Assembly: GCA_032622095.1 (NCBI GenBank) | Contig: CP136067.1 | Location: forward strand, 132,373,990-132,437,989 | From: Siphonodentalium dalli | Lineage: Eukaryota; Mollusca; Scaphopoda; Gadilida; Siphonodentaliidae | Length of the DNA stretch: 64,000 bases | Direction: 5' to 3' | In this document: in pieces, positions 1-12,302 of the stretch | Layout of the letters: the number at the start of each line of letters is the position of its first letter | Numbering within the stretch: position 1 is the stretch's first letter | The notes under the pieces: generated by a model | Told to the model about the DNA's origin: nothing | Databases searched by the model: none | The model's input: only the letters and a program-made list of their open reading frames with translations | Made by a program: the position numbers and the translations under genes

Positions 1-112
1 AATGATATTAAATTTAAATGTTCTTGAAAATATTTCTCTCTTAATCTACTTCATCATTCCACTGAATCCTCAAATGGGTCAAATGTCCAAAAATGTGGTA
101 ATAATAGTAATA

Positions 113-281
113 ACATGATTTCATCGGGCATTATGGTTTATTTACGGCCCTCTGAAATGATTAACAGCACTCGGGCCTATTAGCGTCCCTCGACTTCGTC
201 TCGGGCCGCTAATAGGCCCTTGGGCTGTTAATCATTCCAGACGGGCCGTTAATAAACCATAACGCCCTCAACAATCATGTT
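113..281. mobile_element. Palindromic MITE-like hairpin
   Basis: AACATGATTTCATCGGGC on the left pairs with the sequence around CAACAATCATGTT on the right. The stem runs through CGGGCCTATTAGCG / CCGCTAATAGGCC to a small loop near 195-215. The arms are about 80 bases with some mismatches. Confidence 0.7.
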
Positions 282-299
282 ATTGTTATATTGTTACCA

Positions 300-475
300 T
301 GCGTTTAGTGAAAAAAACTGCCCAACATTGGGTAAAATTTACCCAAATTGGGTAACATGTTTTACCCAACACAAAAGTACAAAGTTATTAAACGTTCGCG
401 TGGTTCTATATACACCATTGTGTTTGTTAAAAATGTACCCAATATTGGGTATAATGTTACCCAACACGATATAGA
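300..475. repeat. Cluster of CCCAA-TTGGG palindromic motifs
   Basis: CCCAACATTGGGTAAA, ACCCAAATTGGGTAA and ACCCAATATTGGGTAT occur within 160 bases, separated by TTACCCAACAC copies. It looks like a short inverted or tandem repeat of a TTTACCCAA unit. No gene is seen here. Confidence 0.55.
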
Positions 476-481
476 GTGTGG

Positions 482-1600
482 GACGATGCATTGTTTGGAA
501 TGGTGATTGTGAACCATGGAGTGCATCGAAGTCAATAGTATACATAACTCATATTTTACACACGACATATATTTTATGCACGACTTGTCATCTCATTAAT
601 ATTTAATGGCCATTTTAACTCGTTTTCATCACAGTATTTGCGTTATTCACGCTTCCATTAACAACGGTATATGTGATAAATCATATTATAGCGAGCTGGT
701 GCAGGAGTTATATATTAGTTACTGCGCTTGGTTTTTGTCCGAAATTCATTTGAATGTTCATAATTCTTTACTCCAACGCGCGTGTTAATTGTTGCCAGTG
801 ACCATGAAATATTCGCCTGGTGTGTGCAAGTACTTCTGGGAAAGACAATAATGGCCACTACGCTCGAAAACCGGTATGAATATATATATATATGGACAAC
901 ATAGGGTATACACGTGAGAGTGGGTAATATGTAAGCTTGGCGGTTTTTGAGGGCGGTGACTAAAAGACAGGCTTGGCGGTTTGAAATTTTATAAGCCTTT
1001 TAAACGCTGTTTTGAATTATGTTGGAATAGCACCAACCAATTACTTATATGGCCAATTTTCGTACATTTATCGACGATATTGGCAGTAATGTCCCCGATT
1101 GATTGGTTAATAGGGGGCGTGGTCACAGAATGAAAACATCGTCTTTTTACGCAGATTTCTTGTCGATTTTTGGCCGATTTCTCTTTTTAAACACCAGTTG
1201 TACCTATTTTTCATGTAAACACATGTTAAATGATTATCATTTATCACTGTCATAGTCGAGCTGGGCAGTTTTGAACATTGTATACTGAGAATGTTCGACT
1301 TTTAGATGACCGATCACCGAACCGCCTCGCTCAAATTTTAAATCAAATCATGAAGCTGAATTTCCGTCGATTTCTCGTTTCTAAAACACGTTCCAGCTAG
1401 TATGGATGCGGATCTGACAATGTGGTCAGTTCGCAGTCGCATTCACCAGGGACCACAATTTTCAAACAGATTTGCGACAATTTCGATATATAGTTGTTGT
1501 TATTATAATTTCTATATATTGTTTCTCTCTCGAAGCAATATCAGGTAACACATACATGCATGTACATTGTTATAACGAGACAGGGGACGAGCGCCACCTT
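482..1600. other. No gene or clear repeat seen
   Basis: The sequence is AT-rich with short scattered frames only. TTGGCGGTTT occurs twice around 938-983. Nothing else is supportable. Confidence 0.5.
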
Positions 1601-1610
1601 GTATTTATAT

Positions 1611-1767
1611 AAGGATTAACTGTCATGTGGACTGTTTTTATGGAGATGTAACCGCGAGGTGAGTGGTAATAACTTGGGTAAAACTCGAAGGGTTTTACAT
1701 AGAAGTTATTACCACTCACCTCGCGTTACATCTCCATAAAAACAGTCCACATGACAGTTAATCCTTA
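1611..1767. mobile_element. Near-perfect palindromic MITE with 9-bp target duplication (Mutator-like)
   Basis: AAGGATTAACTGTCATGTGG at the left end is mirrored at the right end. The arms of about 66 bases pair almost perfectly through CTCACCTCGCG to a short loop around 1676-1692. TATTTATAT flanks both sides (1602-1610 and 1768-1776). A 9-bp duplication is typical of Mutator-type elements. The near-identity of the arms suggests recent insertion. Confidence 0.8.
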
Positions 1768-2155
1768 TATTTATATACATTTAGCGAAAAAGCCACTTTT
1801 GTAAATGTATTTAAATCGAAAAGTGTATCGTGACAAAAGCAGCCAAAAATATCCCATAGCACCTTTGGCAAAAGTTAACAGGAACAATTTCTCTTTATAT
1901 TTAAACCCGATAATTTATTAAGTCAATCCTGCGCTAGTCCAAATGCGCCCAAAATATTACGCGTTCGTCTTTCCCAAACCTATGACGCGTCGATGTAATT
2001 ATGAGGCTGCAGTTATGAGCTGTTGCGCGTTCACCGAGAAATAATTGCAACTAGCCACGTGGGCGCCGACAAATCAGAATGCTGGATTTAGTGATAATCA
2101 CACTTAGTATGTAAATATATATGATTAATTCAGATATATCCGTGAACAGTACATA

Positions 2156-2216
2156 CAGAGAACGACACGAGTGTTTTAATGGGTTTGTTGATAGGGCACG
2201 AGTATCGTGTCGTTCT
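2156..2216. repeat. Short inverted repeat
   Basis: AGAACGACACGA and TCGTGTCGTTCT are perfect 12-base inverted arms around a 37-base loop. Function unknown; no gene is recognised between 1777 and 2460. Confidence 0.6.
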
Positions 2217-2460
2217 GTTTTATTACACGTCACCCTTCCTAGAATCCATTAAACATCTACAAGTTTACGAGGTTTATTTATGCACATGCCGGGCTTGTTT
2301 TGCCATGTGTGATGATGCTTTTATTTTTATAGTTCCGGTTTATGGTTGATGCGAACGTCATGTACGTCATTTGACACCAGCGAGATGTGTATGTAACGTA
2401 TTGTAAATACGGAACTGCAATAACAATGTATGTCTAGAAACGTGTAATACATTCCAAGTG

Positions 2461-2850
2461 GAAGTGGTATTTCACTGGTTAGAGTGTCGGACTTGTAATG
2501 GTGTCAACGCACCGGCATGAGTTCGCTCCCCGCCGGTGGACTATCGTCTCCACAACAGTGGCTTGGCCGGATTAATCTGAGAGTGTGCTATATACAGCCA
2601 CATGATGTTTCAAATCTCGCGCCAAGTTGTGACCCTTAGGCAAGGTCACTTGTACTGTGATCGCTTCGTCGTACCTAGACGTGAAATAAGGACCTGGTCG
2701 CTGCTCTTGTGAAGCGCCAATAAAATGCATGTATGGCTGCATGCAGAAGACTCGGCATTACCCAACAGCTGGGGTAATAATGTGAAGCGCTTAGGGCCCT
2801 CGCGGGATAGGCGCTTTATTACCATTATTATTATTATTATTATTATTTAC
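2461..2850 (+). mobile_element. tRNA-derived SINE with ATT-repeat tail
   Basis: The head resembles a tRNA promoter: an A-box-like TGGTTAGAGTGTCGG and a B-box-like GAGTTCGCTCC. The 3' domain contains GTGAAGCGCTTAGGGCCC and GGCGCTTTATTACC and ends in about eight ATT repeats. Such tails suggest mobilisation by a LINE. Target duplications are not clear. Confidence 0.82.
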
Positions 2851-3368
2851 TATTGGTTATCTCCAACACACGATAAAGTTTGTGGCTTGTGAGCTATAGC
2901 TGATCTATTCGTGATTTTTTATAAAAAATGTGTTACTTGTATAATTAATATGTAATATGATAATGCAATGCCAATAGGAAACATACCATGAACGTGCAGT
3001 GTTTGTATGTTGTGTGTATGTTCCACATTAAACGGTTGCTTTAGGCATTAAACAATTCCATTAAACAATGAAAGTGCGAGACACACACTCCTACGATTGC
3101 CATTTGACAACTTTTATAATTACCCAACTCTTAATCTTTAGGACAGTGGGGTCAGTCTGTCAGATTTTGCCTGTTATAATTGTCGAGGGTAGATTTACCC
3201 CATTTAACTACAAGGAGGGCAGTTTCAGTCGTTGATAACAGCAGATCGTACCAAACGACTGAGTGTCAATGTTTATTGTTTGGAATGGTGGTTTTATGCC
3301 AATAATGGTGTTTTTTCTACAGTATTCTACTCTCATAATAACCAATATATACCGTAACCCGACTTTCA

Positions 3369-4325
3369 TCTATTATATATTTTTTGGATGTGTGTGTGTG
3401 TGTGTGTGAGGGTGTGTGTGTGTGTCTGTCTGTCTGTCTGTGTGTTCGCGATGGACTCGAAAACGACCGAGCCGATTTCGATGAAACTTGGTACTTTCGG
3501 CCGGGAGTGTCATGGGCCTGTTAATTTGCCCGTGCGACGTGACCTTGACCTTGAAATCGGGTCATTTCAAGGTCAAACGCCCGAGTATCACGGGATTTCG
3601 ATGAAAATTAGTGTCTGTGGATGCTTTAGTATGGGGAGTGTCGCAAGCCTATTCGTTTGCCCGTGCGACGTGACATTGACCTTGAAATCGGGTCAATTCA
3701 AGGTCAAATCGCGAATTTTGATGGGATTTCGACGAAATTTGATATGTGGGGTTACTTTTGTCCACTGAGTGTTTTGGATGGGTCAAATCGTGACCCCGAC
3801 CTGACCTTGACCTTCAAAATGATCAATTCGAGGTCAAATCGGGTAAAACCGGATGGTTTTCGACGGGTACTTTTGTCCGGGCAGTGTTTTGGACGGGTAA
3901 AATCGTGACCCCACCTGACCTTGACCTTCAAAATGGACAATTCAAGGTCAAATCGCCGAAAAGCAGAGGGGAAACAGCCCGGAAATCGGGTCAATTCAAG
4001 GTCAAATCGCGAATTTTGATGGGATTTCGACGAAATTTGATAAATAGGGTTACTTTTGTCCACTGAGTGTTTTGGACGGGTAAAATCGTGACCCCGACCT
4101 GACCTTGACCTTCAAAATGGACAATTCAAGGTCAAATCGCGTAAAACCGGATGGATTTCGACGGGTTCTTTTGTCGGGTAGTTTTGTCCGGGCAGTGTTT
4201 TGGACGGGTCAAATCGTGACCCCACCTCACCTTGACCTTCAAAATGGACAATTCAAGGTCAAATCGCGCAATTCGCCGAAAAGCAGAGGGGAAACAGCCC
4301 GGACGAAGTCGGGTCCACCTGCTAG
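3369..4325 (+). mobile_element. Non-autonomous Helitron-like element with tandem core (family A)
   Basis: It starts TCTATTATATATTTTTTGG after an A and ends with a small hairpin (CCCGGACGAAGTCGGG) then CCACCTGCTAG before a T. The 5' TC, 3' hairpin plus CTAG and insertion between A and T match Helitron ends. A GT/CTGT-rich stretch follows the 5' end. The core is tandem units of roughly 116 bases with repeated GACCTTGACCTTCAAAATG and AATTCAAGGTCAAATCG. No Rep/helicase gene is present, and open frames through it are repeat artefacts. Confidence 0.8.
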
Positions 4326-5000
4326 TAGTATATATACTTGTAACGTTAATTTAGTCGGATTCCTTATGTCATTTTGCATTTTTGGTTTGTTAAAAGCGAT
4401 CTGAAAACGGATTATGTATGCCTAGTAGGTGTGTTTTCAGGATTCACTTGTTTCCATTATTGAATTTTGGCGGGTCGGCCTAAATCGTGGTCAACATAAT
4501 TTAGAGAGCGTTTCGTATTTACATAAAACGATAGATGGTGCCAGCTGGCGTATGGTGATCGGTGCGATTTGAAACTTCTCCAAACTACTAGATATGACCG
4601 TTATATGTATTTTTGAAAATGTTGATGTGATCGGTTCATTCTTGTTGGCTACAGTTGTGATCAAAATTTAACACTGAGCCCTATGGAGATTCTAGTACTT
4701 TGGATAAATGGCGCCATTTTGCGTATTATGATATGCGCGTACTGATATTCCTAAAAAAATACCAAGTATGAAACACAGCATAGTTTTAAAAAGAATGGAT
4801 GTGATCAGATGATTCTTGCTAGGTACAGTTGCGATCAAAATGTAACACCTAACCCTATGGAGAATTTCGTGTTATGCCCAAACGTTGTTTGTAATATCAC
4901 TTATTGGCAGTCGTGCGCAACTATATATGTAGACTAACGCCCGTGTTTGGCCCACTATAGCTATCCGTGATTTAAAAGATGCAATATATGATATAGTTAT
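4326..5000. repeat. Two degenerate tandem units of about 180 bp
   Basis: The stretch around 4620-4690 (GATGTGATCGGTTCATTCTTG... CCCTATGGAGAT) recurs near 4797-4865 (GATGTGATCAGATGATTCTTG... CCCTATGGAGAA). Otherwise no feature is seen. Confidence 0.55.
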
Positions 5001-5139
5001 GCCTCAAGATACAGTAATTGGCAAAAGTAAGTGTCGAATGGTTTTGTAATTTCGATAATATGCAGCCTGTTGAATCAAACGAAAATAATCACAACAAGAC
5101 TGTTCACGATGTGATTACATATTATATTATCATCGGAGT

Positions 5140-5448
5140 CTATCCCACATGCACTGAGAGAATCTGTGTTTTCGCAGGATTTGTGCTACTGATAAATGGA
5201 CATTTTGGTGCAGCTGAGATCTTTACTATAGCGGTATAGGCTTTGCTTTCACACTTCCCACGCCAGCTACATTTGGCCAACTTCAGTACAGCGACTGAAA
5301 CCCAACATTCAACATCGATATTCTGACCACAGTTAATCGCCACGCTTCGTGTATAGCTGTGAAAATCAAGTAAATTCGAATTTCCACTAAAGTAGAGCTT
5401 AATGAGTAAAATAGATATGAACCATATTTGCATTTTCCTGCAAATTCC
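5140..5448 (-). CDS. Unrecognised Cys-containing frame, possible secreted-protein exon
   Basis: A minus-strand frame starting at an internal Met near 5434 begins M-Q-I-W-F-I-S-I-L-L-I-K-L-Y-F, signal-like. It has cysteines in I-N-C-G-Q-N-I-D-V-E-C-W and A-K-C-S-W-R-G-K-C. An acceptor-like TTTTCACAG lies within it, upstream of S-Y-T-R. A galactose-binding (SUEL-type) N-terminus is a weak possibility. No partner exons were found, so this may be chance. Confidence 0.2.
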   Translation of the reverse strand, partial: GICRKMQIWFISILLIKLYFSGNSNLLDFHSYTRSVAINCGQNIDVECWVSVAVLKLAKCSWRGKCESKAYTAIVKISAAPKCPFISSTNPAKTQILSVHVG

Positions 5449-5559
5449 GAGTAGGTGCTTAGTAACCGTTACTACGGAGCTATCGGGAGCAGTGGCAAAG
5501 TCTCCCGATCTTATAATGAGCAATGGCCTATGCAGAGCATGGCTGCATAGTTTTAGACA

Positions 5560-6820
5560 TATGTGTGCTCAACTTTGAACAAAACCAGCACCATGTAATT
5601 AGACACTGACTAAATTAAAAGCAATACGAACGGATGATTAGTACACCATTGTGGCATTTGATTAGCAACCGTTGCTAACCTTAAATAAGACATATGGTTC
5701 ACTTTGACGGCCAGGTATATCTCAAATTTCACATTTCGGTATTAACTGCATCGGAAACGCAAACGTTGAATTACGACCCTATCAGCTACAATTGCAATTT
5801 CCAGTGAATTTCCGGTAATTTTCTAGACTAAGTTTCTCGATCTCGTAATGATTAATGGCCCATGGGGCACTAACATGTACAGTTGCATATCTGTGTCACC
5901 ATTTGAACATAACCAATACCATCCGACTATAGACACTATCTAATTTATGGGGAAATACCACGGCCCAGAGTGTTGATCGGTTCAAAGTCATGCAAGTATA
6001 TTATTGAGGGGAGAACGATCCATTAAGCCTCAGTCGATGGTTTGTTCACAACAAATGGAGTCATGATACATTATGAAGGGTGATGGAAGGGTCCCCTCAA
6101 CTATGTTCTTCGACACAGTGTTGTCCCCGCACTGTGTCACTTGCATCTTACTGTGTTGTGCTATATATAAGACCAAGCACATAATGCACATATATATCTT
6201 CTTATAAATAAATTATCTCTTAGAAAGTGTCCAGAGATGTCTTGCCTATTTATGCTGACAATTTATTTTTATTCTTGTGGCAAAGGATTTGAGGGAGTGA
6301 TTTGTTATGTTGACTAAGGTGTTAATTTAGTATGTGAAACATGTATCCCTGGGGATGTATATCGAGTGGACGGAGAAAGTGTTTTCTTTATGATCAGATG
6401 AACATAATTTAAACTCCCAATTTTGATAAACCCGACCAGGAATTATAGAACAACCATCTATATATGCCCAGCAATATTTAGCAATACATATGGAATTGAT
6501 AACATTGTTTAACATTTTTAAACAATACCACCCTATCCACATGTATGGCTAAACATATCATTGGCATAGATGAGTTGTTGTAGTTGTTACATTGATGCCG
6601 GTCGGGTTTCTCCATATTTAATACTAAAACAGAATGATCCATAAGCTACGGTGGATGGTTTAGGACATGGGAAATTTTATTATTTTTATTTCGTAGCCAC
6701 GAAATGCTAATTCGTGGCGAATTATACCTGATTGACCTTTGCATATATCCAGATACCTTTACGGTATGGTTACACTTGATGATGTTTTAGAAACAATGCG
6801 TACGATAGCAGAGAAGCTAC
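5560..6820. other. No gene or clear repeat seen
   Basis: Only short frames without motifs. The sequence is AT-rich and unremarkable. Confidence 0.5.
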
Positions 6821-6829
6821 TATAACCCC

Positions 6830-7460
6830 CTTATGGCGTGGGACCCCGGGCTCTATGGGGATATGCACGTCCGATATAAACTAGCCCAGAGAGAACGGGG
6901 AAACACGGGTCAGGTGGCTCCAAGACAAACTGAATATTCATTTTTTACCTCTTGGGATCGAATGGGAATGCCATTTCACTCGGCATATTGGCCGATTTAA
7001 GTCAAATAGGGGGTTTTGTAGGGTGAGCACAAAAACAAACTTATAAATATTCACACCTTTCAACCATACCCGATCCAAAATGGTCGCCGCTCAGAAGGGG
7101 TCAAATAGGATACACATTATTTCTCGGTCACTTGACCGATATAGATCAAATAAAGGGTGTTGTATGGTGGCTCGCAAAGCAAGCTAAATTTTCACACCTT
7201 CAACCCATTCGAGCGAAAATGATAACTGATCAGAGGGGTCCATATATGGTACCATGCAATTGCCCCCCCCCATTTTAGGTCGAATACAGTGTGTTGTGTG
7301 GTGACCCCTGATGAGACAAACTAAATATTCACATGCTTTCACCATCCCCGATCCAAAATGGCCGCCCAAGATGGGTTCAAATATGGCACCTATACAATTT
7401 CTGGGCCCCTTAACTGTTTGATGTGGTATAATTGGTGCTGTAGGGTGGCCCCAAGATATA
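6830..7460. repeat. Degenerate tandem region with GATCCAAAATGG motifs
   Basis: Units of roughly 150-200 bases repeat CGATCCAAAATGG, GACAAACT(G/A)AATATTCA and TGTAGGGTG. The copies are strongly diverged. The short frames here follow the repeat and are not gene-like. Confidence 0.55.
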
Positions 7461-7779
7461 CTGATGTCGTGGGTGCCCTATGTGACCCACCCCAGGACGG
7501 CGGCAACTTTGGATCGGGTTGGTGAAAGCGGTGATTACTTAATTTGTTTTACGGGCCATACATGGTTTGAACTCACCACCACCAAACAAAAAGGCAAAGG
7601 CTGCTGTTTTAAAGACAGGGTCGGTGTTGTCCAAAGAGTTTATATCAAAACAATGTTCTCCTTACATTTTCTTAACCGTGGCTCATACCAAGATGGTGGA
7701 CAACTACAACCATATCATCTCTATCCGCTTCCATTACAACAATGGGACTGACGATCGTATATCACAATTAGTTATTTAA

Positions 7780-9330
7780 AGTAATTAATAAAAAAATATT
7801 CCCATATCCTAAAAGTTTTGACTGACACTTACATAAATGTGACTCGCAGAATTGTTAGCACACAACTCCGTAGTGTGCGGTACTTCGTCCTGGCAATAAA
7901 CATTAATTTTGTCAATTGATGAAAAAAAAACAACATCAATCAATTTTACAACGACATCCTGAAACTTTAGTCATGATAGACATTGCATCTGTAGAATAGT
8001 GGACATTATCACTGAAGCACGTGATTGTGATGTATATGATTGATGTGAACCACATTTTTATCAACTATTGTATCTGGTGTCCTGACTATATTGCAAGTGA
8101 ATTTGGTAAAATAACAAGTAGTTACGATAGATTACATGTAAGAGCCATGCATATATGATAGCCATTAAGTTCCACCACTGAACATTTGAGTAAATTATCA
8201 AACTCTATGTAGGGTCCAACGTTAGTTTTGTTCGCAACTGTAGTACACTTCCCGTGGAGACTTATCTGACGACACCATTCTCAATAATACATTTCAGAGT
8301 CATACTTGACATATGTGCATAATTTCAACTCGCACCATTCATGAAAAAGCTAATCGTGTTAGTTAATATCTGTATAATCAGGAAACGCTCTTTAAATTTT
8401 TAAAACCGTCCAAACAATTTGTTTCCACTAAAATGTCAGACTGGAAACAAGTAGACTCTGAAAGTAGACCGCCATATTTGATACTTTTGTTAATTTCAAC
8501 TCGCACATCCACCAGAAGGTTAGTTATGAGGATTAATATTTGTATAGTAAGCAAACGCTCTTTAAATTCTTAAAACAGTCCAAAACACTTTTTTCCAATA
8601 AAATTTCAACTGGACACAGGAAAACTCTGAAAGTAGACACGCTATTGATAAATAAACCGTTCGCATGTCGTTTTAGACAATCCTAAATTGCCTGACCATT
8701 GTTTTCGACCAAAGGAATTTGACTTGTGAAATCAGCGAGGGTGGAGGTAGGTTTAGCTTTTCTGCGATATCTTTACCAAAAATCGATTTATCGAAGTTTT
8801 GTTTGTGGCATATGATTAAGATATCCTTGTAGATTGTTCATGTTCGTCTATATGTGATGTAGCTGATTTTAAGAATATACAATACCTTAATATTTGGGAA
8901 AGAAAATAGAAAATGCAGTCATAAATACAATTCATCTGATGATTTTATGATAAAATTCCACGTTAAGATATGTAATTAAGTAATTTGTGGCAAGATCTCT
9001 CCATGTTTTTCGATTTCTAAGAACAAAGAAAGCCACGTACCGAACTTGCTATGCGTAATAGCATGTTTTTTATTACCAGGTGGACGGGAAACAATAGAGG
9101 GGTGCACAAACAAAAGCCTCACACAAACCTGTTTCCACTAAAATATCAAACTGGAAACAGGTAGATTCTGAAAATAGACACACTGGTGGCATAGAAACTG
9201 TTCTCACATCGCTTTTAACATTCCGAAAACGCGCGACCAATTTTTTCGACATAAGGAATCCGACTAATTTGTAATAAGAGTGCAAAATGCATTTCGGCTG
9301 CGTTATATCTTTTTGTAATTAGTTTCCAGT
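7780..9330. repeat. Dispersed degenerate units around TTTCCACTAAAAT
   Basis: GTTTCCACTAAAATGTCAGACTGG near 8420 recurs near 8590 and 9128, each followed by GAAAGTAGAC-like sequence and, in the last two, CGACCAA...AAGGAAT. No gene is seen. The stretch 7780-8220 holds nothing recognisable. Confidence 0.5.
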
Positions 9331-9529
9331 TAAGATTTTCCTAACGTCTGTTGACTACCAATTATCTAATTCGCCAATTATCTAATATGCGTTTCGGCCT
9401 CGCGTGCGTTGCAATATTTTTACCCACAGCAGCAAGCAGCCGCGAGCAAACTACAGCTGCACACATTACTTGGAAATCCAAACAATGCATGCAGCTCCAA
9501 TCTACCCACGACTATCAACCACTGTGGTT

Positions 9530-11000
9530 AGGCCCGTTCCAAACGACGGATTTTTGTCGACTCGAATCTAATTGTATTAAATCCGTCGGTGATGCGTCTG
9601 CGGTCGATTTTGTTACAGACGGACGCATCTTTGTCGCGTCGAATCTAATACATCGGTCGATTTATTTAAAGGTGGATTCCCGGTTACCGTCAAAAATTGG
9701 TCACGCGTAGATATAGAGGCCTATATATATACCGGTATATGTTATACATATATATATACTAAAATACAGTATAAATTATGTATATATGCGCGACTGCAGA
9801 GCGATATATGTGCTCATGTATATGAGGATGTATATTGTACATACATATATATAATATACTATAATAGGCGCTACAAATAAATGTTATATCGTGCAACCAA
9901 TTGCCATCTATGTGTATACCATGCATGTAAATACCGGTATACAAGAATTATTATAAATCAGAGACTACCACCCTACCCCTTATAATAAGGAATACCGGAA
10001 TTTATTAATTATTATAAATCATAGGCTACCACCATATATCCTTTATAATAAGGATTACCGGTATATATGAATTATTATAATTCATAGGCTACTATCCATA
10101 CCCCTCATAATAAGTAATACCGGTTTATATGAATTATTATAAATCTGAGGCTACCACTCTGCCCCTTATAATAAGGAATACCGGAATATATTAATTATTA
10201 TAAATCATAGGCTACGAACATATATTCATTATAATAAGGAATACCGGTATCTATGAATATTATAAATCATAAGTTATACTATACCTACCCCTCATAATAA
10301 GTAATACCGGTATACATAAACTATTATAAATCATAGGCTACCACTCCGCACCTTATAATAAGTAATACCGGAATATATGGATTATTATAAATAAGAGGTT
10401 ACCACCCATATACCCCTCATAACAAGTAATGCCGGTATATATGAATTATTATAAATCAGTGGTACCACCCCTACCCCTTATAATAAGTGATACGGGTATA
10501 TATGAATTATTATACATCAGAGACTACCACCCATATCCCTTACAATAAGGAATATCAGTCTATATAAATTATTATAAATCAGTTGCTACAACCCATATCC
10601 CTTATATCGGTATATATGAATTATTATAAATCATTCATAAATATATCCATAATAAGATGTGAGTCAGTGACATGCCATGTTCGTTGAGAAATCAAACTGC
10701 CATAATAATTAAAATTTTCACAATGTTACCTGAGCAATTCTTATAGATATATCTTTCTTTATAACAAAGAGAGCGTGCGACAAATGACGTCATGTGGGTA
10801 TTTCCGCAGATAAGGAGAACTCCCTCATTATTATACCATTATCATATCATTATCATATCATTTGCATTCGTTATTCGGCAACTTTCAGCTCTTCTCGTCA
10901 CATGTATTAGATTCGAGTCGACAAAAATCCGTCGTTTGAAACCAAGACGGATTTCAGACGCATCACCGACGAAGATTCGTCTGAATTGGACGGAGCGGGG
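9530..11000. mobile_element. Inverted-repeat element enclosing a minisatellite
   Basis: AACGACGGATTTTTGTCGAC and GGTGATGCGTCTG near 9540-9660 are found inverted near 10895-10980. The arms are internally rearranged, and additional partial copies (CGAATCTAATAC) lie in the left arm. This looks like a non-autonomous DNA transposon; its true ends were not resolved. The 119-codon plus-strand frame over the left arm is a repeat artefact. Confidence 0.5.
9940..10640. repeat. Minisatellite, unit about 61 bp, roughly 11 copies
   Basis: The unit contains TTATTATAAATCATAGGCTA, then CCACC, CCCCTTATAATAAG and AATACCGGTATATATG. Copies vary by substitution and small indels. The region just before it (9720-9930) is also TATA-rich. 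Confidence 0.85.
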
Positions 11001-11324
11001 CCCGATCAGCCCAGGCATCCATCCGCGGCACCGCAGAGCTGATGCGCTTTTTCTGACCATCTCTTTTTCCATATCTGTCGAAATATTGTGACTATAATTA
11101 AATAAACTTTAGATGAGCCTAAATAGATCATTGATATATTATTTCATAATATAAAACATGGCAGTAACTTTAGTTATTATCACTATATTTGTATATATAT
11201 ATAGTTTATTTACTCAGAAACAATATGTGCAACATGAGACAAGAATAAGATAAATCACATGGCTAAATTAACTTACTGCACATAAAACAACACAAATATA
11301 AACATCACCTATCTTCACAATCGT

Positions 11325-11563
11325 CATCTCCATCATCGTCGTCGTCCATATTCGTATAGTATCATCGACATCAGTGTCGTTGTCTACGTCATTATAATCA
11401 TCATCATTATCATAATCAACATCAACGTCACTATCATCAGTATCACCGTCGTCATCATCATCATCATCATTGTCATTATTATCATCATCACCATCATCAT
11501 CATCATCATCACCACCATCATCATCACCACCATCGGTATCGTCGTCTTCGTAGAAGCTGTACA
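11325..11563 (+). repeat. Imperfect (ATC/GAT) trinucleotide array, likely 3' tail of the non-LTR element
   Basis: About 240 bases of ATC, ACC and GTC triplets lie immediately after the element's stop codon on the minus strand, where it reads as GAT-rich. Several LINE families end in simple repeats rather than poly(A). The acidic Asp-rich frame through it is not supported as coding. Confidence 0.75.
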
Positions 11564-11566
11564 ATA

Positions 11567-11849
11567 CTACTGACTGTGCTCGGTTAACTTAAGGCCCTTA
11601 TTAATGAACATTGATAGGTTCCGCAATGTGTTAGTATCAGTTTCGTTTAATAATGCATAACACGAGTCTTTGGACACAACCTTTCGATAACATTCTGGTA
11701 AATATTTAATTCTAAGTTCACGAAGTTTAGGGCATTTCATCAGGAAGTGATGCTCGTCCCCTTGTTCCACTTTGCATATGCAACACATTACATCGTTGTT
11801 AGCCACTGCTTGTTTGCGCTTTCCTTTTTTCCATCGAGTCACCTCTACA
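11567..11849 (-). pseudogene. C-terminal Cys/His finger of the non-LTR element, beyond the insertion
   Basis: It reads T-R-W-K-K-G-K-R and then C-C-I-C-K-V-E-Q-G-D-E-H-H-F-L-M-K-C-P, a CCHC-like finger common at the end of such polymerases. It is the direct continuation of the frame lost at 13662, which shows the two pieces were once joined. Its stop codon is at 11567. Confidence 0.85.
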
Positions 11850-12302
11850 GGCTACACTGGTGTAAATAAGGTTCCGAGTGACATCTAGCGGATGCGGGAG
11901 GAATATATAGGAGAGAATAAAATAGACACTGGGCCCTGATTGGTCAATAGCCTTGTGTGCTTTTTACATAAAAAAATCATCACACCTCTTCCCTATGATT
12001 TCCCATAGGTAAAATAACCATTGGCACAGGAATTAACCCTTTGTAGTGAAGTTTGATTTTTTTTTGGTGTGGTCTAAAATATGACTGTATTGTTTTATGC
12101 GGTTCTGACACTAGTTACGAAAACATAAGATTTAAAGGCGAATTCCCTGCTAGACAGACATGATTTTTTTGTGTAAAAAGTTTCCCAAAATGTCAATTTT
12201 TCAGAATTAAAGAAAATTTTGGACCCAACATTTATATTGCCAACACTATACGCTAAAACGTTAGCACTGAGGCCTATGGAAAACATTTACACCAGTGTAA
12301 CC
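11850..12302. mobile_element. 453-bp MITE, left copy
   Basis: It begins GGCTACACTGGTGTAAAT and ends with the reverse complement of GGTTACACTGGTGTAAAT, so it has terminal inverted repeats of about 18 bp with one mismatch. It is near-identical to 13209-13661, differing at scattered single bases and short indels. Confidence 0.88.

Noticed and set aside
2461-2850. A tRNA gene
   Set aside because: The promoter boxes are present but the molecule cannot form a full clover leaf, and a SINE body and ATT tail follow.
3388-4404. Frames up to 126 codons in the left Helitron-like element
   Set aside because: Same tandem core in several frames; no independent coding sign.
9351-9710. 119-codon frame with a signal-like start
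   Set aside because: Its second half is the inverted-repeat sequence also found near 10900, and no partner exon or homology is evident.
11268-11564. Aspartate-rich acidic protein frame
   Set aside because: It is an imperfect GAT array directly after the retrotransposon stop, with no gene context. A tail or microsatellite explains it better.
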